Positions 17,950 to 27,513 of a stretch of DNA of 64,000 nucleotides are shown piece by piece. The notes beneath the pieces were generated by a model, which was given only the letters and a program-made list of their open reading frames with translations, searched no databases and was not told the origin of the DNA. The translations under genes and the position numbers were made by a program. The stretch's first letter is position 1. Each line of letters starts with the position of its first letter. The stretch comes from Albibacillus kandeliae (GTDB taxonomy: Bacteria > Pseudomonadota > Alphaproteobacteria > Rhodobacterales > Rhodobacteraceae), in the NCBI RefSeq assembly GCF_003116585.1, contig NZ_QEHM01000003.1, forward strand, positions 730,916 to 794,915, given 5' to 3'.

Positions 17950-19286
17950 ACGCCCCCAAGATGCGCCCGCTGATCGCCGCCCTCGCTGGGCTCGTGGCCC
18001 TGCTGACGGCCCTGCCGGCCCTCGCCGAGGTCAAGATCCAGGAAGTGACCACGCCCAAGGGCATCAAGGCCTGGCTGGTGGAGGAACATTCGATCCCCTT
18101 CGCGGCCCTCGAACTGCGGTTCAAGGGCGGTACCTCGCTCGACCTGCCGGGCAAGCGCGGCGCGACTTATCTGATGAGCGGTCTGCTCGAGGAAGGCGCC
18201 GCCGATCTCGACGCGCGCGCCTTTGCCCGGGCGCAGGAGAGCCTCGCGGCCAGCTTCAGCTATGACGTGGGCGACGACGCGCTCTCGGTCTCGGCCCGCT
18301 TTCTCAGCGAGAACCGCGACGAGGCGGTCGAACTGCTGCGCACTTCGCTGATGGAACCGCGGTTCGATCAGGATGCCATCGACCGGGTGCGCGCGCAGGT
18401 TATCTCGGGCATCATGTCCGACGCCAAGGATCCGCGCGACATCGCTGCGAACGCCTTCACCCAGATGGCCTATGGCGAGCACCCCTATGCCACCGATGGC
18501 AAGGGCACTGTCGAGTCGGTCAATGCCCTGACCCGCGACGACATACTTGCCGCGCACAAGGGCGTATTCGCGCGTGACAGGCTCTATATCGGGGCTGTTG
18601 GAGATATCACGCCCGAGGAACTCAGCACCCTGCTCGACAACCTGCTCGGGGACCTCCCTGAAACCGGCGCGCCGTTCCCCGGACCTGCCGATGTCAGCAT
18701 CGATGGTGGGGTGACGGTGGTGCCCTTCGATACGCCGCAATCGGTGGCCCTGTTCGGGCAGCGCGGGATCGAGCGCGATGACGACGATTTCTTTGCCGCC
18801 TATGTCATGAACCAGATCCTTGGTGCCGGTGGGTTCGAGAGCCGACTTATGACCGAGGTCCGCGAAAAGCGGGGGCTGACCTACGGCATCTATTCCTACC
18901 TCAATCCCAAGGACTGGGCCGCCGTCTACATGGGCAGCGTTGCCTCCTCGAACGACAAGGTCGCCGAGGCGATCAAGCTGGTGAAAGAGGAATGGACCCG
19001 CCTGCGCGACGACGGTGTGACCGAGAAGGAACTGGAAGACGCCAAGACCTATCTGACCGGGGCTTACCCGCTGCGGTTCGATGGCAACGGCGAGATCGCC
19101 AGCATCCTCGCGGGAATGCAGTTGCAGGGTCTTCCCATCGACTACATCGCGACGCGGAACGACAAGGTCGAGGCGGTGACACTTGATGACGTGAACCGCG
19201 TGGCCAAGGAACTGCTCGATCCGGACCACCTGCATTTCGTGGTGGTCGGCAAGCCCGACGGGCTGGAGAGCACGGCCTCAAACTGA
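17946..19286 (+). CDS. M16-family partner subunit without the zinc motif
   Basis: 446 residues with a signal peptide ending near ALAEV. The M16 fold is recognisable from the N-terminal domain and from ILGAGGFESRLMTEVREKRG. However, the HxxEH motif of its neighbour is replaced by YLMSGLLEEGA, so it cannot bind catalytic zinc. The arrangement mirrors mitochondrial processing peptidase alpha/beta, with one active and one inactive half. The ATGA overlap with the upstream gene suggests equimolar production and a heterodimer. Confidence 0.9.
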   Translation: MNAPKMRPLIAALAGLVALLTALPALAEVKIQEVTTPKGIKAWLVEEHSIPFAALELRFKGGTSLDLPGKRGATYLMSGLLEEGAADLDARAFARAQESLAASFSYDVGDDALSVSARFLSENRDEAVELLRTSLMEPRFDQDAIDRVRAQVISGIMSDAKDPRDIAANAFTQMAYGEHPYATDGKGTVESVNALTRDDILAAHKGVFARDRLYIGAVGDITPEELSTLLDNLLGDLPETGAPFPGPADVSIDGGVTVVPFDTPQSVALFGQRGIERDDDDFFAAYVMNQILGAGGFESRLMTEVREKRGLTYGIYSYLNPKDWAAVYMGSVASSNDKVAEAIKLVKEEWTRLRDDGVTEKELEDAKTYLTGAYPLRFDGNGEIASILAGMQLQGLPIDYIATRNDKVEAVTLDDVNRVAKELLDPDHLHFVVVGKPDGLESTASN

Positions 19287-19292
19287 TCCTGC

Positions 19293-19317
19293 CGGGGCGG
19301 GGGATGACCCCGTCCCG
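19293..19317. terminator. GC-rich hairpin between convergent genes
   Basis: A stem of about 10 bp (CGGGGCGGGG with CCCCGTCCCG, one wobble) with a short loop lies between the M16 and TRIC stop codons. There is no T-run, so intrinsic termination is uncertain. Confidence 0.5.
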
Positions 19318-19324
19318 CGCCTCG

Positions 19325-19942
19325 CTAGGACCCGGGCGCCCTTGGCGCCTGCCACCCGCGATAGACACTCAGCACCCGCACGACAAAGGTCAGCAGGACC
19401 GCGATTGCCATTGCCAGCAGCTCGGGCAACCCGGCCTTCAGCCCCAGAACGAAGGCCAGACCGCCGAGCAGGGCCGCCAGCGCGTAGACGTCCTCGCGCA
19501 GAACACGGGGCACCTCGGCAACCAGCACGTCGCGGAGCACGCCGCCGCCCACTGCCGTCACGATCCCCAGAAGAACGGAGGGCAGGGGCGTCAGCCCGAA
19601 CTCCAGCGCCTTGTCGCAACCACTGACGGCGAACAGGCCCAACCCGGCCGCATCCAGCAGCATGACTGGCTTGTTCAGCTTCTCGATGGCGCGGCTGGCA
19701 AAGAACACCACGAGCCCCGCGGCAAGGGCGGCCACAAGGAACCGCGTGTCCTTCAGCGCCATCGGCGGCACGTCGCCCAGCAGCAGGTCGCGGGTGATCC
19801 CGCCCGCCACCCCCACGCAGACGGCCAGCACCAGCACCCCGAAGATATCGAGCTGTTTCCTCACCGCGAGGGTCGCACCGCTGAGCGCGAAGACGAAGGT
19901 GCCCATGAGGTCGATGACAACGGATGGGAAAAGCGGCGTCAT
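19325..19942 (-). CDS. TRIC-like (UPF0126/YicG) membrane channel protein
   Basis: 205 residues, almost entirely hydrophobic, with about seven transmembrane helices. It has an internal duplication: GGITRDLLLGDVPP in the first half and GGGVLRDVLVAEVPR in the second, the glycine-rich kinked segments that line the pore in bacterial TRIC channels. It is predicted to be an inner-membrane cation channel. It lies 76 bp downstream of the DUF6635-like gene on the same strand. Confidence 0.88.
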   Translation of the reverse strand: MTPLFPSVVIDLMGTFVFALSGATLAVRKQLDIFGVLVLAVCVGVAGGITRDLLLGDVPPMALKDTRFLVAALAAGLVVFFASRAIEKLNKPVMLLDAAGLGLFAVSGCDKALEFGLTPLPSVLLGIVTAVGGGVLRDVLVAEVPRVLREDVYALAALLGGLAFVLGLKAGLPELLAMAIAVLLTFVVRVLSVYRGWQAPRAPGS

Positions 19943-20018
19943 GAACGGTCTCCTCGGCCGGAACTCGGGCCGTTGCCAAGCCTAGCCGCGCGGCGCTGAG
20001 CGGGCAAACCCCAAGCAC

Positions 20019-20840
20019 TTATCCCCGGATGGTCCGCCAGACACTCCAGGCGAGGTCGGCAAGGTCGCCGATGCGTGCGGTCACGTGCTCCCGTTCGATC
20101 CCGCCGCTCTGCGCCCCGGCGTTGTCCAGCCGCGACAGCAGACGCATGAGCCGCCGCCGGTGCGTGCCGGTCAGCACCTGAATCGGGTCGGCGATGACCC
20201 CCGCGAAGGTCGTGACCAGCGCCGCAAGGCACGACAGGGCCAGCGCGGTCAGCATCACCTGCCAGGGCCCCAGAGCCGTGGGAAACACCCCGTAATAGAG
20301 CCTGCCCAACCCCTGTCCCAGCCAGAAGGAATCGACCGCGTTCGCCTGCGCCCGCAGCTCGGCCACCGGCCCCGCGAGTGAGAAGACGCCGGGGGTGGCC
20401 GCGTGGAACAGCCAGAAACCGGTGACGAGGACCAGCAGGCTGGTGGTGATCTCGGCCACCGCGTTGCGGACACCCGCGTAGTCGTCGACCGCCCGGTCGA
20501 TGGTCTCGGGCGCGGCGGTAACACCCATTCCGCGTGCGTTCAGATCGCCGATAAAGGCCCGGGTCCTTTCGCCGACCCGCCGCGCCACCTCGGTCTCGAA
20601 CAGGATTTTCCGCCGCAGCAACCAGCCGCGCAGGCGCTTGAGGCGCAGCAACCCCGCCAGCCCCGCGATCAGCCGGACCAGCAGAAAGACCGGCGCCAGA
20701 AGCACATTCAAAGGCGCGCGCAGCAGGTCGAGCCCGAGTGCATGACGGTGCAGCAGCAGGCTGCCCCGCGGGTCGAAATTGGTTCGGACGAACCGACGGA
20801 CCTCGGCCTTACGCTCCTCGTGCAGGGACTTGGCGGACAT
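20019..20840 (-). CDS. Membrane protein of unknown function (DUF6635-like)
   Basis: 273 residues from ATG 20838-20840 (an in-frame start ten codons upstream is possible). The N-terminus is basic (HEERKAEVRRFVRTNFDPRG). Hydrophobic segments lie around LNVLLAPVFLLVRLIAG, TTSLLVLVTGFWLFHA and LTALALSCLAALVTTF, so it is an inner-membrane protein with large cytoplasmic parts. I associate it with DUF6635 from general resemblance only; no catalytic motif is seen and no function is proposed. Confidence 0.65.
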   Translation of the reverse strand: MSAKSLHEERKAEVRRFVRTNFDPRGSLLLHRHALGLDLLRAPLNVLLAPVFLLVRLIAGLAGLLRLKRLRGWLLRRKILFETEVARRVGERTRAFIGDLNARGMGVTAAPETIDRAVDDYAGVRNAVAEITTSLLVLVTGFWLFHAATPGVFSLAGPVAELRAQANAVDSFWLGQGLGRLYYGVFPTALGPWQVMLTALALSCLAALVTTFAGVIADPIQVLTGTHRRRLMRLLSRLDNAGAQSGGIEREHVTARIGDLADLAWSVWRTIRG

Positions 20841-20958
20841 GCGTGGCTTCCGATTGGGCTTTGCCCTCACATCTGGGGATCGCAGCCTCGAATGGAAGGG
20901 GCGGAGGTGGCACGCAGGGCAAGGTCATGCACCGCCAAGCGCGCCACCGCTGCCCTGT

Positions 20959-23295
20959 TCACTCGCCGTAGGGCACCCAGATGTTCTTGACCTCGGTCGC
21001 CTGTGCCAGCCATTCGGCGCTGTCGTTGGTGTACCAGTCGCGCGCCATCCCGTTGTTGACCCAGGTGCGCTTGAGGTTGCCTGCCGAGGCCTTCTCGATC
21101 GTGGCCGAGAGGTCGGAGGAGGAGAAGGACCAGACCGCATCGACGTCGAGGTGCGCGGCCAGCGTCGGGGCCATGTCCTCGTGCGCGCCGGTCAGTATGT
21201 TCACCACACCGCCCGGAACGTCGGACGTGTCGAGCAACTGGTAGAAGTCGGTCGCGGCCAGCGGGAAGGGTTCCGAGGCAATGGTGACCACCCGGTTGCC
21301 CATGGCCATCGCCGGCGCGATCACCGAGACCAGACCCAGCAGCGGTGCCTCGTCGGCGCAGAGAGCGCCGATTACGCCCACCGGCTCCTTCATCGCGATG
21401 GCGACGCCACGGATTGGTACGCCATGCACCTGCCCGTCGTATTTGTCGGCCCATGCGGCATAGGTGAACAGGCGTTGGATCGCCGCCTCCACTTCTCCCG
21501 CGCCCTGACGCTTGCCTGTCATCGCGTCGATACGCGCCGCGAACTCAGTGGCGCGGGCCGAGAGGTTCTCGGCGAGGTAATACAGGATCTGCGCGCGCAG
21601 GTGCCCGGTGGTCTTCGCCCAGCCGGAGGCCGCCTGCGCCGCCTCGACGGCGTTGCGGATGTCCTTGCGGCTGCCCTGGCCCACGTGGCCCAGCAGTGCG
21701 CCAGTGCGTCCGTGGATCGCGGTGGAATAGCCCGAGTCGGGGCGCGCCTGCTTGCCGCCGACGTACATCTTGGCGGTTCGGTCGATGGCGTCCACGGGGC
21801 CTTCGCTGCCGGTGAAGGGCTCGACCTTTGCCAGCGGCTTGGCCTTGCCCAGCGGACGGGTGTAGGCCGTGAGCCCCTCCCAGCCGCCTTCACGTCCGAA
21901 TCCGCTCTCGCGGACCCCGCCGAATCCGGCGGCGGCGTCGAACATGTTGGTGCCGTTGACCCAGACCACCCCGGCCGCCAGCTTGGGCGCAATGTCGAGC
22001 GCGAGGTTCACGTTTTCGGTCCAGACCGTCGCCGCAAGGCCATAGCGCGTGTTGTTGGCCAGTTGCACGGCCTCGCCGGGAGTCCGGAACGTGCAGGAGA
22101 CCAGCACGGGGCCAAAGATCTCCTCCTGCATCAGCGGATCGGAGGGGGCGAGCCCGGTGATCAGCGTCGGCGGGTAGTAACAGCCGTTCTCGGGCAGGTC
22201 GCAGTCCGCCACGTGGGTTTCCCCGGCGGTATTGGCCTCGACCAGCCCCTTGACCCGGCTCAACTGCACCGGGTCCACCAGCGCGCCCACGTCGATGGAC
22301 TTGTCCAGAGGATCGCCGATGCGCAGTTTGTCCATCCGCGTGCGCAGCTTGTCGAAGAACACCTCGGCGACGCCCTCCTGCACCAGGAGGCGCGACCCGG
22401 CGCAGCAGACCTGGCCCTGGTTGAACCAGATGGCATCGACCAGCCCTTCGACGGCCGAGTCGAGGTCGGCGTCGTCGAACACGATGTAGGGAGACTTGCC
22501 GCCCAGCTCGAGCGTCAGCGACTTGCCCGAGCCTGCAGTGGCCTCGCGGATACGGCGCCCCACCTCGGTCGAGCCGGTGAAGGCGATCTTGTCGACGTCG
22601 GAATTGACGATCATCTCGCCTACCGTGCCGTCGCCGGTCACGATGTTCACGACACCCTTGGGCAGGCCCGCCTGCCGGCAGATATCGGCGAAGAGCAGCG
22701 CGGTCAGCGAGGTATACTCGGCCGGTTTCAGGACCACGGTATTGCCCATGGCCAGCGCCGGGGCGACCTTCCAGGCCAGCATCAGTAGGGGGAAGTTCCA
22801 CGGGATGATCTGTCCACACACTCCCAGCGCACCACGGCCCGGCAGCGCCTCTTCCATCAGTTGCGCCATACCCGCGTGATAGTAGAAATGCCGCTGCGCC
22901 AGCGGGATATCAATGTCGCGGCTCTCGCGGATCGGTTTGCCGTTGTCCAGCGACTCGAGCACGGCAAACAGCCGCGCGTGTTTCTGCAGCAGCCGCGCGA
23001 TGGCATAGAGATGGCGCGCGCGCCCGGGCCCACCGAGCTTTTCCCATTTGCCCTGCGCCCGGCGCGCCGCCTTGACCGCCGCATCCACATCGCCCTGCGA
23101 GGCTTGTGTGACAAAGGCCAGGACCTCGCCATTGGCCGGGTTCCGCGCCTCGAAGGTCTTGCCGGGTTCGGTAAAGACTCCGTCGATGAATTGTCCGAAC
23201 CTGTCGCCCGCGTCCACCAGCCAGGCCAGTGCCTCCGCCGCGCTCTCGGGTGCCGTACCGTAGTCCATGGTGTCGAAGATCTCTTTCACGCTCAT
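20959..23295 (-). CDS. Fused aldehyde dehydrogenase with an inactive second domain
   Basis: 778 residues from ATG 23295. Residues 1 to about 485 form a complete NAD(P)-dependent aldehyde dehydrogenase: IIPWNFPLLML, FTGSTEVGRRI, LELGGKSP and catalytic Cys297 in GQVCCAGS. Residues from about 500 repeat the N-terminal half of the fold (VGVIGALCADEAPLLGLV, VVNILTGAHEDMAPTLA). The position that should hold the catalytic cysteine reads NNGMARDWY, so this half is a pseudo-enzyme. It lies 48 bp after deoC in the same unit, so the likely substrate is acetaldehyde from deoxyribose-5-phosphate cleavage. That assignment is inferred. Confidence 0.88.
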   Translation of the reverse strand: MSVKEIFDTMDYGTAPESAAEALAWLVDAGDRFGQFIDGVFTEPGKTFEARNPANGEVLAFVTQASQGDVDAAVKAARRAQGKWEKLGGPGRARHLYAIARLLQKHARLFAVLESLDNGKPIRESRDIDIPLAQRHFYYHAGMAQLMEEALPGRGALGVCGQIIPWNFPLLMLAWKVAPALAMGNTVVLKPAEYTSLTALLFADICRQAGLPKGVVNIVTGDGTVGEMIVNSDVDKIAFTGSTEVGRRIREATAGSGKSLTLELGGKSPYIVFDDADLDSAVEGLVDAIWFNQGQVCCAGSRLLVQEGVAEVFFDKLRTRMDKLRIGDPLDKSIDVGALVDPVQLSRVKGLVEANTAGETHVADCDLPENGCYYPPTLITGLAPSDPLMQEEIFGPVLVSCTFRTPGEAVQLANNTRYGLAATVWTENVNLALDIAPKLAAGVVWVNGTNMFDAAAGFGGVRESGFGREGGWEGLTAYTRPLGKAKPLAKVEPFTGSEGPVDAIDRTAKMYVGGKQARPDSGYSTAIHGRTGALLGHVGQGSRKDIRNAVEAAQAASGWAKTTGHLRAQILYYLAENLSARATEFAARIDAMTGKRQGAGEVEAAIQRLFTYAAWADKYDGQVHGVPIRGVAIAMKEPVGVIGALCADEAPLLGLVSVIAPAMAMGNRVVTIASEPFPLAATDFYQLLDTSDVPGGVVNILTGAHEDMAPTLAAHLDVDAVWSFSSSDLSATIEKASAGNLKRTWVNNGMARDWYTNDSAEWLAQATEVKNIWVPYGE

Positions 23296-23343
23296 GGCTT
23301 CATCTTTCTGCAAATACTCAGGTCGCACCAAAGGCCACGGGCC

Positions 23344-24345
23344 TCAGCCCATCGCATGGCGATACCCGGCCGAATAAGCGCCGGTCACGTAGTGCTCCAA
23401 CTGGCGCTCGATATCGCCCAGCAGCGAGGAGGCACCAAATCGGAACAGGTCGGGCGAGAGCCAGCGGTCGCCCAGTTCCTCCTTGATCAGAGACAGGTAG
23501 ACCAGCGAGTCCTTGGCCTTGGAAATGCCGCCCGCAGGTTTGTAGCCCACGCGGATCCCGGTGCGGGCATGGTAGTCGCGGATCGCCCGGATCATGACGA
23601 GGCTGACGGGAAGGGTGGCGTTCACGCTCTCCTTGCCGGTCGAGGTCTTGATGAAATCGGCGCCTGCCATCATGCAGACCAGCGAGGCGCGCACAACGTT
23701 CCGCAGCGTGCCCAGTTCACCGGTGGCGAGGATCGCCTTCACATGGGCGTCGCCACAGGCCTCTCGAAAGGCGCGCATTTCGTCGTAGAGCGCCTGCCAG
23801 TCGCCCGAGAGGACGTGGCGGCGGGAAATCACGATGTCGATCTCGGCGGCCCCGGCCTTGACGCTCTCCCCGATCTCGGCAATCCGCAGGTGGAAGGGCG
23901 AGAGACCGGCGGGAAAGCCGGTCGAAACGGCGGCCACGGGAATCCCCGAGCCCTTCAGCGCCTCGACGGCGGTTTCGACCATGTCGTGATAGACACAGAC
24001 CGCACCCACGGTCAGCCCGTCCATGCCCAGCGTCTCCAGCAGCGCGGGCGCGACCGGCTGGCGCGCCTTGGCACAGAGCCGCCGGACCCGCTCGGCCGTG
24101 TCGTCGCCCGACAGCGTGGTCAGGTCGATGCAGGTGATTGCCTTCAGCAGCCAGGCGGCCTGGTAGGCCTTCTTTACCGACCGCCGCCCCGGCAGCGTTG
24201 CCGCCCGGCGCTCGATGGCCGAGGTATTGGCCTGCACGGCGCGCACCCAGTCCATGTCGAGCGGCATGCCCGGATTGCGCGGCACCTCCGAGTGCCCCGT
24301 CACCTGCGGCAGCTGCGTTTTCATATCCAGCCTGTCGGTCTGCAT
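23344..24345 (-). CDS. deoC: Deoxyribose-phosphate aldolase
   Basis: 333 residues from ATG 24345, with GAGGA 7 bp upstream. It is a class I aldolase: the Schiff-base lysine lies in GADFIKTSTGK and the proton-relay lysine in VGYKPAGGIS. It cleaves 2-deoxyribose-5-phosphate to acetaldehyde and glyceraldehyde-3-phosphate. It is the longer DeoC form, with an extra N-terminal region of about 70 residues compared with E. coli. It is co-directional with the aldehyde dehydrogenase, which would remove the acetaldehyde. Confidence 0.93.
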   Translation of the reverse strand: MQTDRLDMKTQLPQVTGHSEVPRNPGMPLDMDWVRAVQANTSAIERRAATLPGRRSVKKAYQAAWLLKAITCIDLTTLSGDDTAERVRRLCAKARQPVAPALLETLGMDGLTVGAVCVYHDMVETAVEALKGSGIPVAAVSTGFPAGLSPFHLRIAEIGESVKAGAAEIDIVISRRHVLSGDWQALYDEMRAFREACGDAHVKAILATGELGTLRNVVRASLVCMMAGADFIKTSTGKESVNATLPVSLVMIRAIRDYHARTGIRVGYKPAGGISKAKDSLVYLSLIKEELGDRWLSPDLFRFGASSLLGDIERQLEHYVTGAYSAGYRHAMG

Positions 24346-24474
24346 CGGGATTCCTCGGCTACTCCTCGCCCGAAAACCTCGCATGGCGGCCCCAGCTTGG
24401 CAAGCGAGGCAGGCTGCTGACGAAGGGGCATCGGTAGACGCCCGCGCGCGGAGTCACGCGCAGGCGGTCAACGA

Positions 24475-26685
24475 TCAGCTCTTGCCGCGCTTGGCGCCCT
24501 TGGGCGGAGTGAACCGCTTGGAGGTGTCCGAGGCCGAGGATCGAGTAGCCGTCTTACCCGCAGGTTTGCCTGCCGGTTTGCCCCCGGGTTTCCCCGCGAA
24601 TTTCCCGGCCGGCTTGCCGCCTGCGGGGCGCTTGCCGCCAAAGTCACCACCTGCCTTCTTGCCCGTGCCACCGGTCTTGGCCTTTTTCCACTTCGGCACC
24701 GCGTCAGCGCCCCGGTCGGCGTATTTCGCGGCGGGGCGGCGGGGCCGTTCGCTGACCTCGGCATGTTCCGGCACCACGCGCGCCGGTTTCGACCTTGGCG
24801 CGGCCTTACTGTCGGACCGGGGCTTCGACGCGCCCTCGGGCTTGCCATAGGGTTTGTCCGCCGGTTTCTCATAGGGCGCGGAATCCCGACGATCCTCGCC
24901 CCCGCCATAGGGCTTCTTGCCCGCAGGCTTGCCCTCGTCCCTTTTCCATCCTCCCGGTTTGCGGTCGGCTCCAAAGCCCTCCGGCTTTGGCCCCTTGCCG
25001 CGATGCGGCTTGCGATCCGCGCCAGCGCCGCGCGGGCCCCCTCTGGGGGCACCACGGGACGGCCCGCCGCGATCCGAGCTGAATTCCGGCACGCCGTCGA
25101 CCGCGCGGGCGCTCACGCCTTCCTCCAGCGCGCCACCCTCACCGACCATGGCCCAGAAGCCCTCGAGGCTCGGCTCGGCCAGTTCGACAAACGTTTCGTC
25201 CTGCTGCACCCGGATGGCACCGATGTCGGATTTCTCCAGACCGCCCGCGCGCAGCAGCAGCGGCAGGAGCCAGCGCGCCTCGGCGTTGTCACCGCGACCG
25301 ACCGACAGGGCCACCCAGGCGCTCGGGCCAAAATCGGCGTGGTCCTTGCGCTCGGGACGATCCGGGCGCTCGCCCCGTTCGGGCCGCGCCGCGGGCGCGC
25401 CCAGTTCTTCGGGCGCCGAATGATTACTCCGGTAGAGTCGCAGGCAGGCAGCGGCGATGGCCTGGGGAGTCTGCGCTTCGAGCAGCCGCGCGGCGAAATC
25501 GGCCTCGTCCGCGGTCATCTCGTCGGTCCAGACCGCATTGGCCAGCAGCCGTTCCTCGTCGCGGCGCAGGATGTCGTCGGCACCGGGCGCGGCGGTCCAT
25601 TCGGCGGTGACCTTAGCCCATTTCAGAAGCCGTTCGGCCTTCTTCACCTGCTTCGGCGGCACCACCAGCGCCGAGATGCCCTTGCGCCCGGCCCGGCCGG
25701 TGCGGCCCGAGCGGTGCAGCAGTCCTTCGACGTTCGAGGGCAGTTCGGCATGGATCACCAGTTCGAGGTTCGGCAGGTCGATGCCGCGCGCCGCCACGTC
25801 GGTCGCCACGCAGACCCGCGCCCGTCCGTCGCGCATCGCCTGCAGCGCGTGTGAGCGTTCCTGCTGGCTCAGCTCGCCCGAAAGGCAGACCACCTGGAAC
25901 CCCCGGTTGGCAAAGCGGGCGGTCAGCCGGTTCACCGCCGCGCGGGTGTTGGCGAAGACGATGGCGTTCTGCGCCTCGTGATAGCGCAGCACATTGATGA
26001 TCGCGTTCTCGGCGTCATGCTGCGCCACCTGCAGTGCCTGGTAGGCGATGTCGGCGTGCTGCGACTTCTCCGAAACCGTGGTCACCCGTACCGCGTCGCG
26101 TTGGTACTGCTTGGCAAGGTTCGCGATCATCGGCGGAACGGTGGCCGAGAACAGCAGCGTGCGCCGGTCCTCCGGCGCTTCGCCCAGCATGAACTCCAGG
26201 TCCTCGCGGAACCCGAGGTCCAGCATCTCGTCGGCCTCGTCCAGCACCACGGCGCGAAGTTCGCTCATGTCGAGCGAGCCGCGCTGGATATGGTCGCGCA
26301 GGCGTCCCGGCGTGCCCACGACGATATGCGCCCCGCGCTCCAGCGCGCGGCGTTCGTCACGCATGTCCATCCCGCCGACACAGGAGGTCACCCGCGCCCC
26401 GGCCCGTGCATAGAGCCAGTCGAGCTCGCGCTTGACCTGGAAGGCCAGTTCACGCGTCGGGGCCACCACCAGCGCCAGCGGCAGGCCCGCGGCACCCAGA
26501 TGTCCGGCCTCGTCGAGGATGGTCGGGCCGATGGCGAGGCCAAAGCCCACCGTCTTGCCCGAGCCGGTCTGGGCCGACACCAGCAGGTCGGAGCCGCTCA
26601 GGGCGGGGTCGGTGACCGCTTCCTGGACGGGGGTCAGCGTGTCGTAACCGCGCTCGGCGAGCGCATCGGAGAGAGTCTGGATCAT
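24475..26685 (-). CDS. DEAD-box RNA helicase with DbpA-type RNA-binding domain and basic tail
   Basis: 736 residues. The helicase core has AQTGSGKT, PTRELAFQ, LDEADEM (DEAD variant), SATVPP, VATDVAARGID and HRSGRTGRAG. A DbpA-like RNA-binding domain follows (about 440-515; VALSVGRGDNAEARWLLPLL). The last 200 residues are low-complexity, rich in Lys, Gly and Pro, with GKPAGK-type repeats that probably bind RNA without sequence specificity. The role is predicted to be ribosome assembly or cold adaptation, as for DeaD/DbpA. Its leader (26686-26907) contains two small GC hairpins. Confidence 0.9.
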   Translation of the reverse strand: MIQTLSDALAERGYDTLTPVQEAVTDPALSGSDLLVSAQTGSGKTVGFGLAIGPTILDEAGHLGAAGLPLALVVAPTRELAFQVKRELDWLYARAGARVTSCVGGMDMRDERRALERGAHIVVGTPGRLRDHIQRGSLDMSELRAVVLDEADEMLDLGFREDLEFMLGEAPEDRRTLLFSATVPPMIANLAKQYQRDAVRVTTVSEKSQHADIAYQALQVAQHDAENAIINVLRYHEAQNAIVFANTRAAVNRLTARFANRGFQVVCLSGELSQQERSHALQAMRDGRARVCVATDVAARGIDLPNLELVIHAELPSNVEGLLHRSGRTGRAGRKGISALVVPPKQVKKAERLLKWAKVTAEWTAAPGADDILRRDEERLLANAVWTDEMTADEADFAARLLEAQTPQAIAAACLRLYRSNHSAPEELGAPAARPERGERPDRPERKDHADFGPSAWVALSVGRGDNAEARWLLPLLLRAGGLEKSDIGAIRVQQDETFVELAEPSLEGFWAMVGEGGALEEGVSARAVDGVPEFSSDRGGPSRGAPRGGPRGAGADRKPHRGKGPKPEGFGADRKPGGWKRDEGKPAGKKPYGGGEDRRDSAPYEKPADKPYGKPEGASKPRSDSKAAPRSKPARVVPEHAEVSERPRRPAAKYADRGADAVPKWKKAKTGGTGKKAGGDFGGKRPAGGKPAGKFAGKPGGKPAGKPAGKTATRSSASDTSKRFTPPKGAKRGKS

Positions 26686-26907
26686 GAGGGTACCGATCTG
26701 GGTGGTCGCGCGACGGCCACCCTTTGGGAGGAGATCGCGGTCTGTCTGCGGGACAGGTCGAAAGCCGGTCCTCTAACGCAAAGAATGCGCCTTGTATACT
26801 CCTATTGCGCGCCGCGACAAAGGCGCACGATCCCCCTTCTTTGGGTATGCAAGTATCCCGGGGGTGAATTGGCCCGCAGGGCCAAGAGGGGGCAGCGCCC
26901 CCGTGCC

Positions 26908-27513
26908 TCAGGTCTCGCGGAAGATCGGGATATGCGGCCCGGCGTCGATCGGAAGGTTGCCGGTGAGGCGCGGATCCTGCAACACCTCGACCTCCTGCCG
27001 CGTCGGAACAAAGCCGGTGCGGCGATAGAAGTTCAGCGCCCTCGGATGGTCCAGCGTGCAGGTATGTAGGTGAAAGCGCTCGATCGGCTGGGCAAAGACG
27101 GTCTCGATGGCAAAGTTCATCAGGCAGCGTCCAGCGGTGGTGCCCGTCATCTCGGGCGCCACGCCGAAGAAAGCGAGCTCGCATTCCCCCTTGGTGCGGT
27201 AGTCGAGTTCCAGCAGGCCCATGGCGGTGCCGTCCCGGTCCAGCGTGTAGACATGCACGTCCGGGTCGGCGAGGATCGCGTTGAGTTGCGCGACCTCCAT
27301 CACCAGCCGCGAGAACCACAGCCAGTCCTGTCCGCCGACCCGGGTGAACAATTCCCGGTACCAGACCGAGTCGGGCTGTTCGACCCGCCGGATCGTGCAG
27401 CCCTCGGGCAGGTCGGCCGGGCGCAGCGGCGCGGCCTCGCGCATCTCTAGGTAGGTGGTCACGGTCGCCACCCGCCCCGGCGGCACCTCGTGGAATCCGT
27501 CGGGCAGTATCAT
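26908..27513 (-). CDS. GNAT-family N-acetyltransferase
   Basis: 201 residues. The acetyl-CoA-binding part has VYTLDRDGTAMGLLELDY and ELAFFGVAPEMTGTTAGRCLM, where the usual R/Q-x-x-G-x-G/A loop is modified to MTGTTAG. The C-terminal NFYRRTGFV is typical of GNAT proteins. It overlaps the adenosine-kinase stop by 4 bp and is the last gene of the nth-kinase-GNAT unit. Substrate unknown. Confidence 0.85.
   Translation of the reverse strand: MILPDGFHEVPPGRVATVTTYLEMREAAPLRPADLPEGCTIRRVEQPDSVWYRELFTRVGGQDWLWFSRLVMEVAQLNAILADPDVHVYTLDRDGTAMGLLELDYRTKGECELAFFGVAPEMTGTTAGRCLMNFAIETVFAQPIERFHLHTCTLDHPRALNFYRRTGFVPTRQEVEVLQDPRLTGNLPIDAGPHIPIFRET

Noticed and set aside
20779-22788. A 669-codon plus-strand frame opposite the aldehyde dehydrogenase
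   Set aside because: Shadow of the fused ALDH gene; composition typical of antisense reading in GC-rich DNA.
24490-25080. DNA tandem repeat or CRISPR-like array in the helicase tail
   Set aside because: The repetition is at protein level (Lys/Gly/Pro-rich) with variable codons and no regular spacer pattern.
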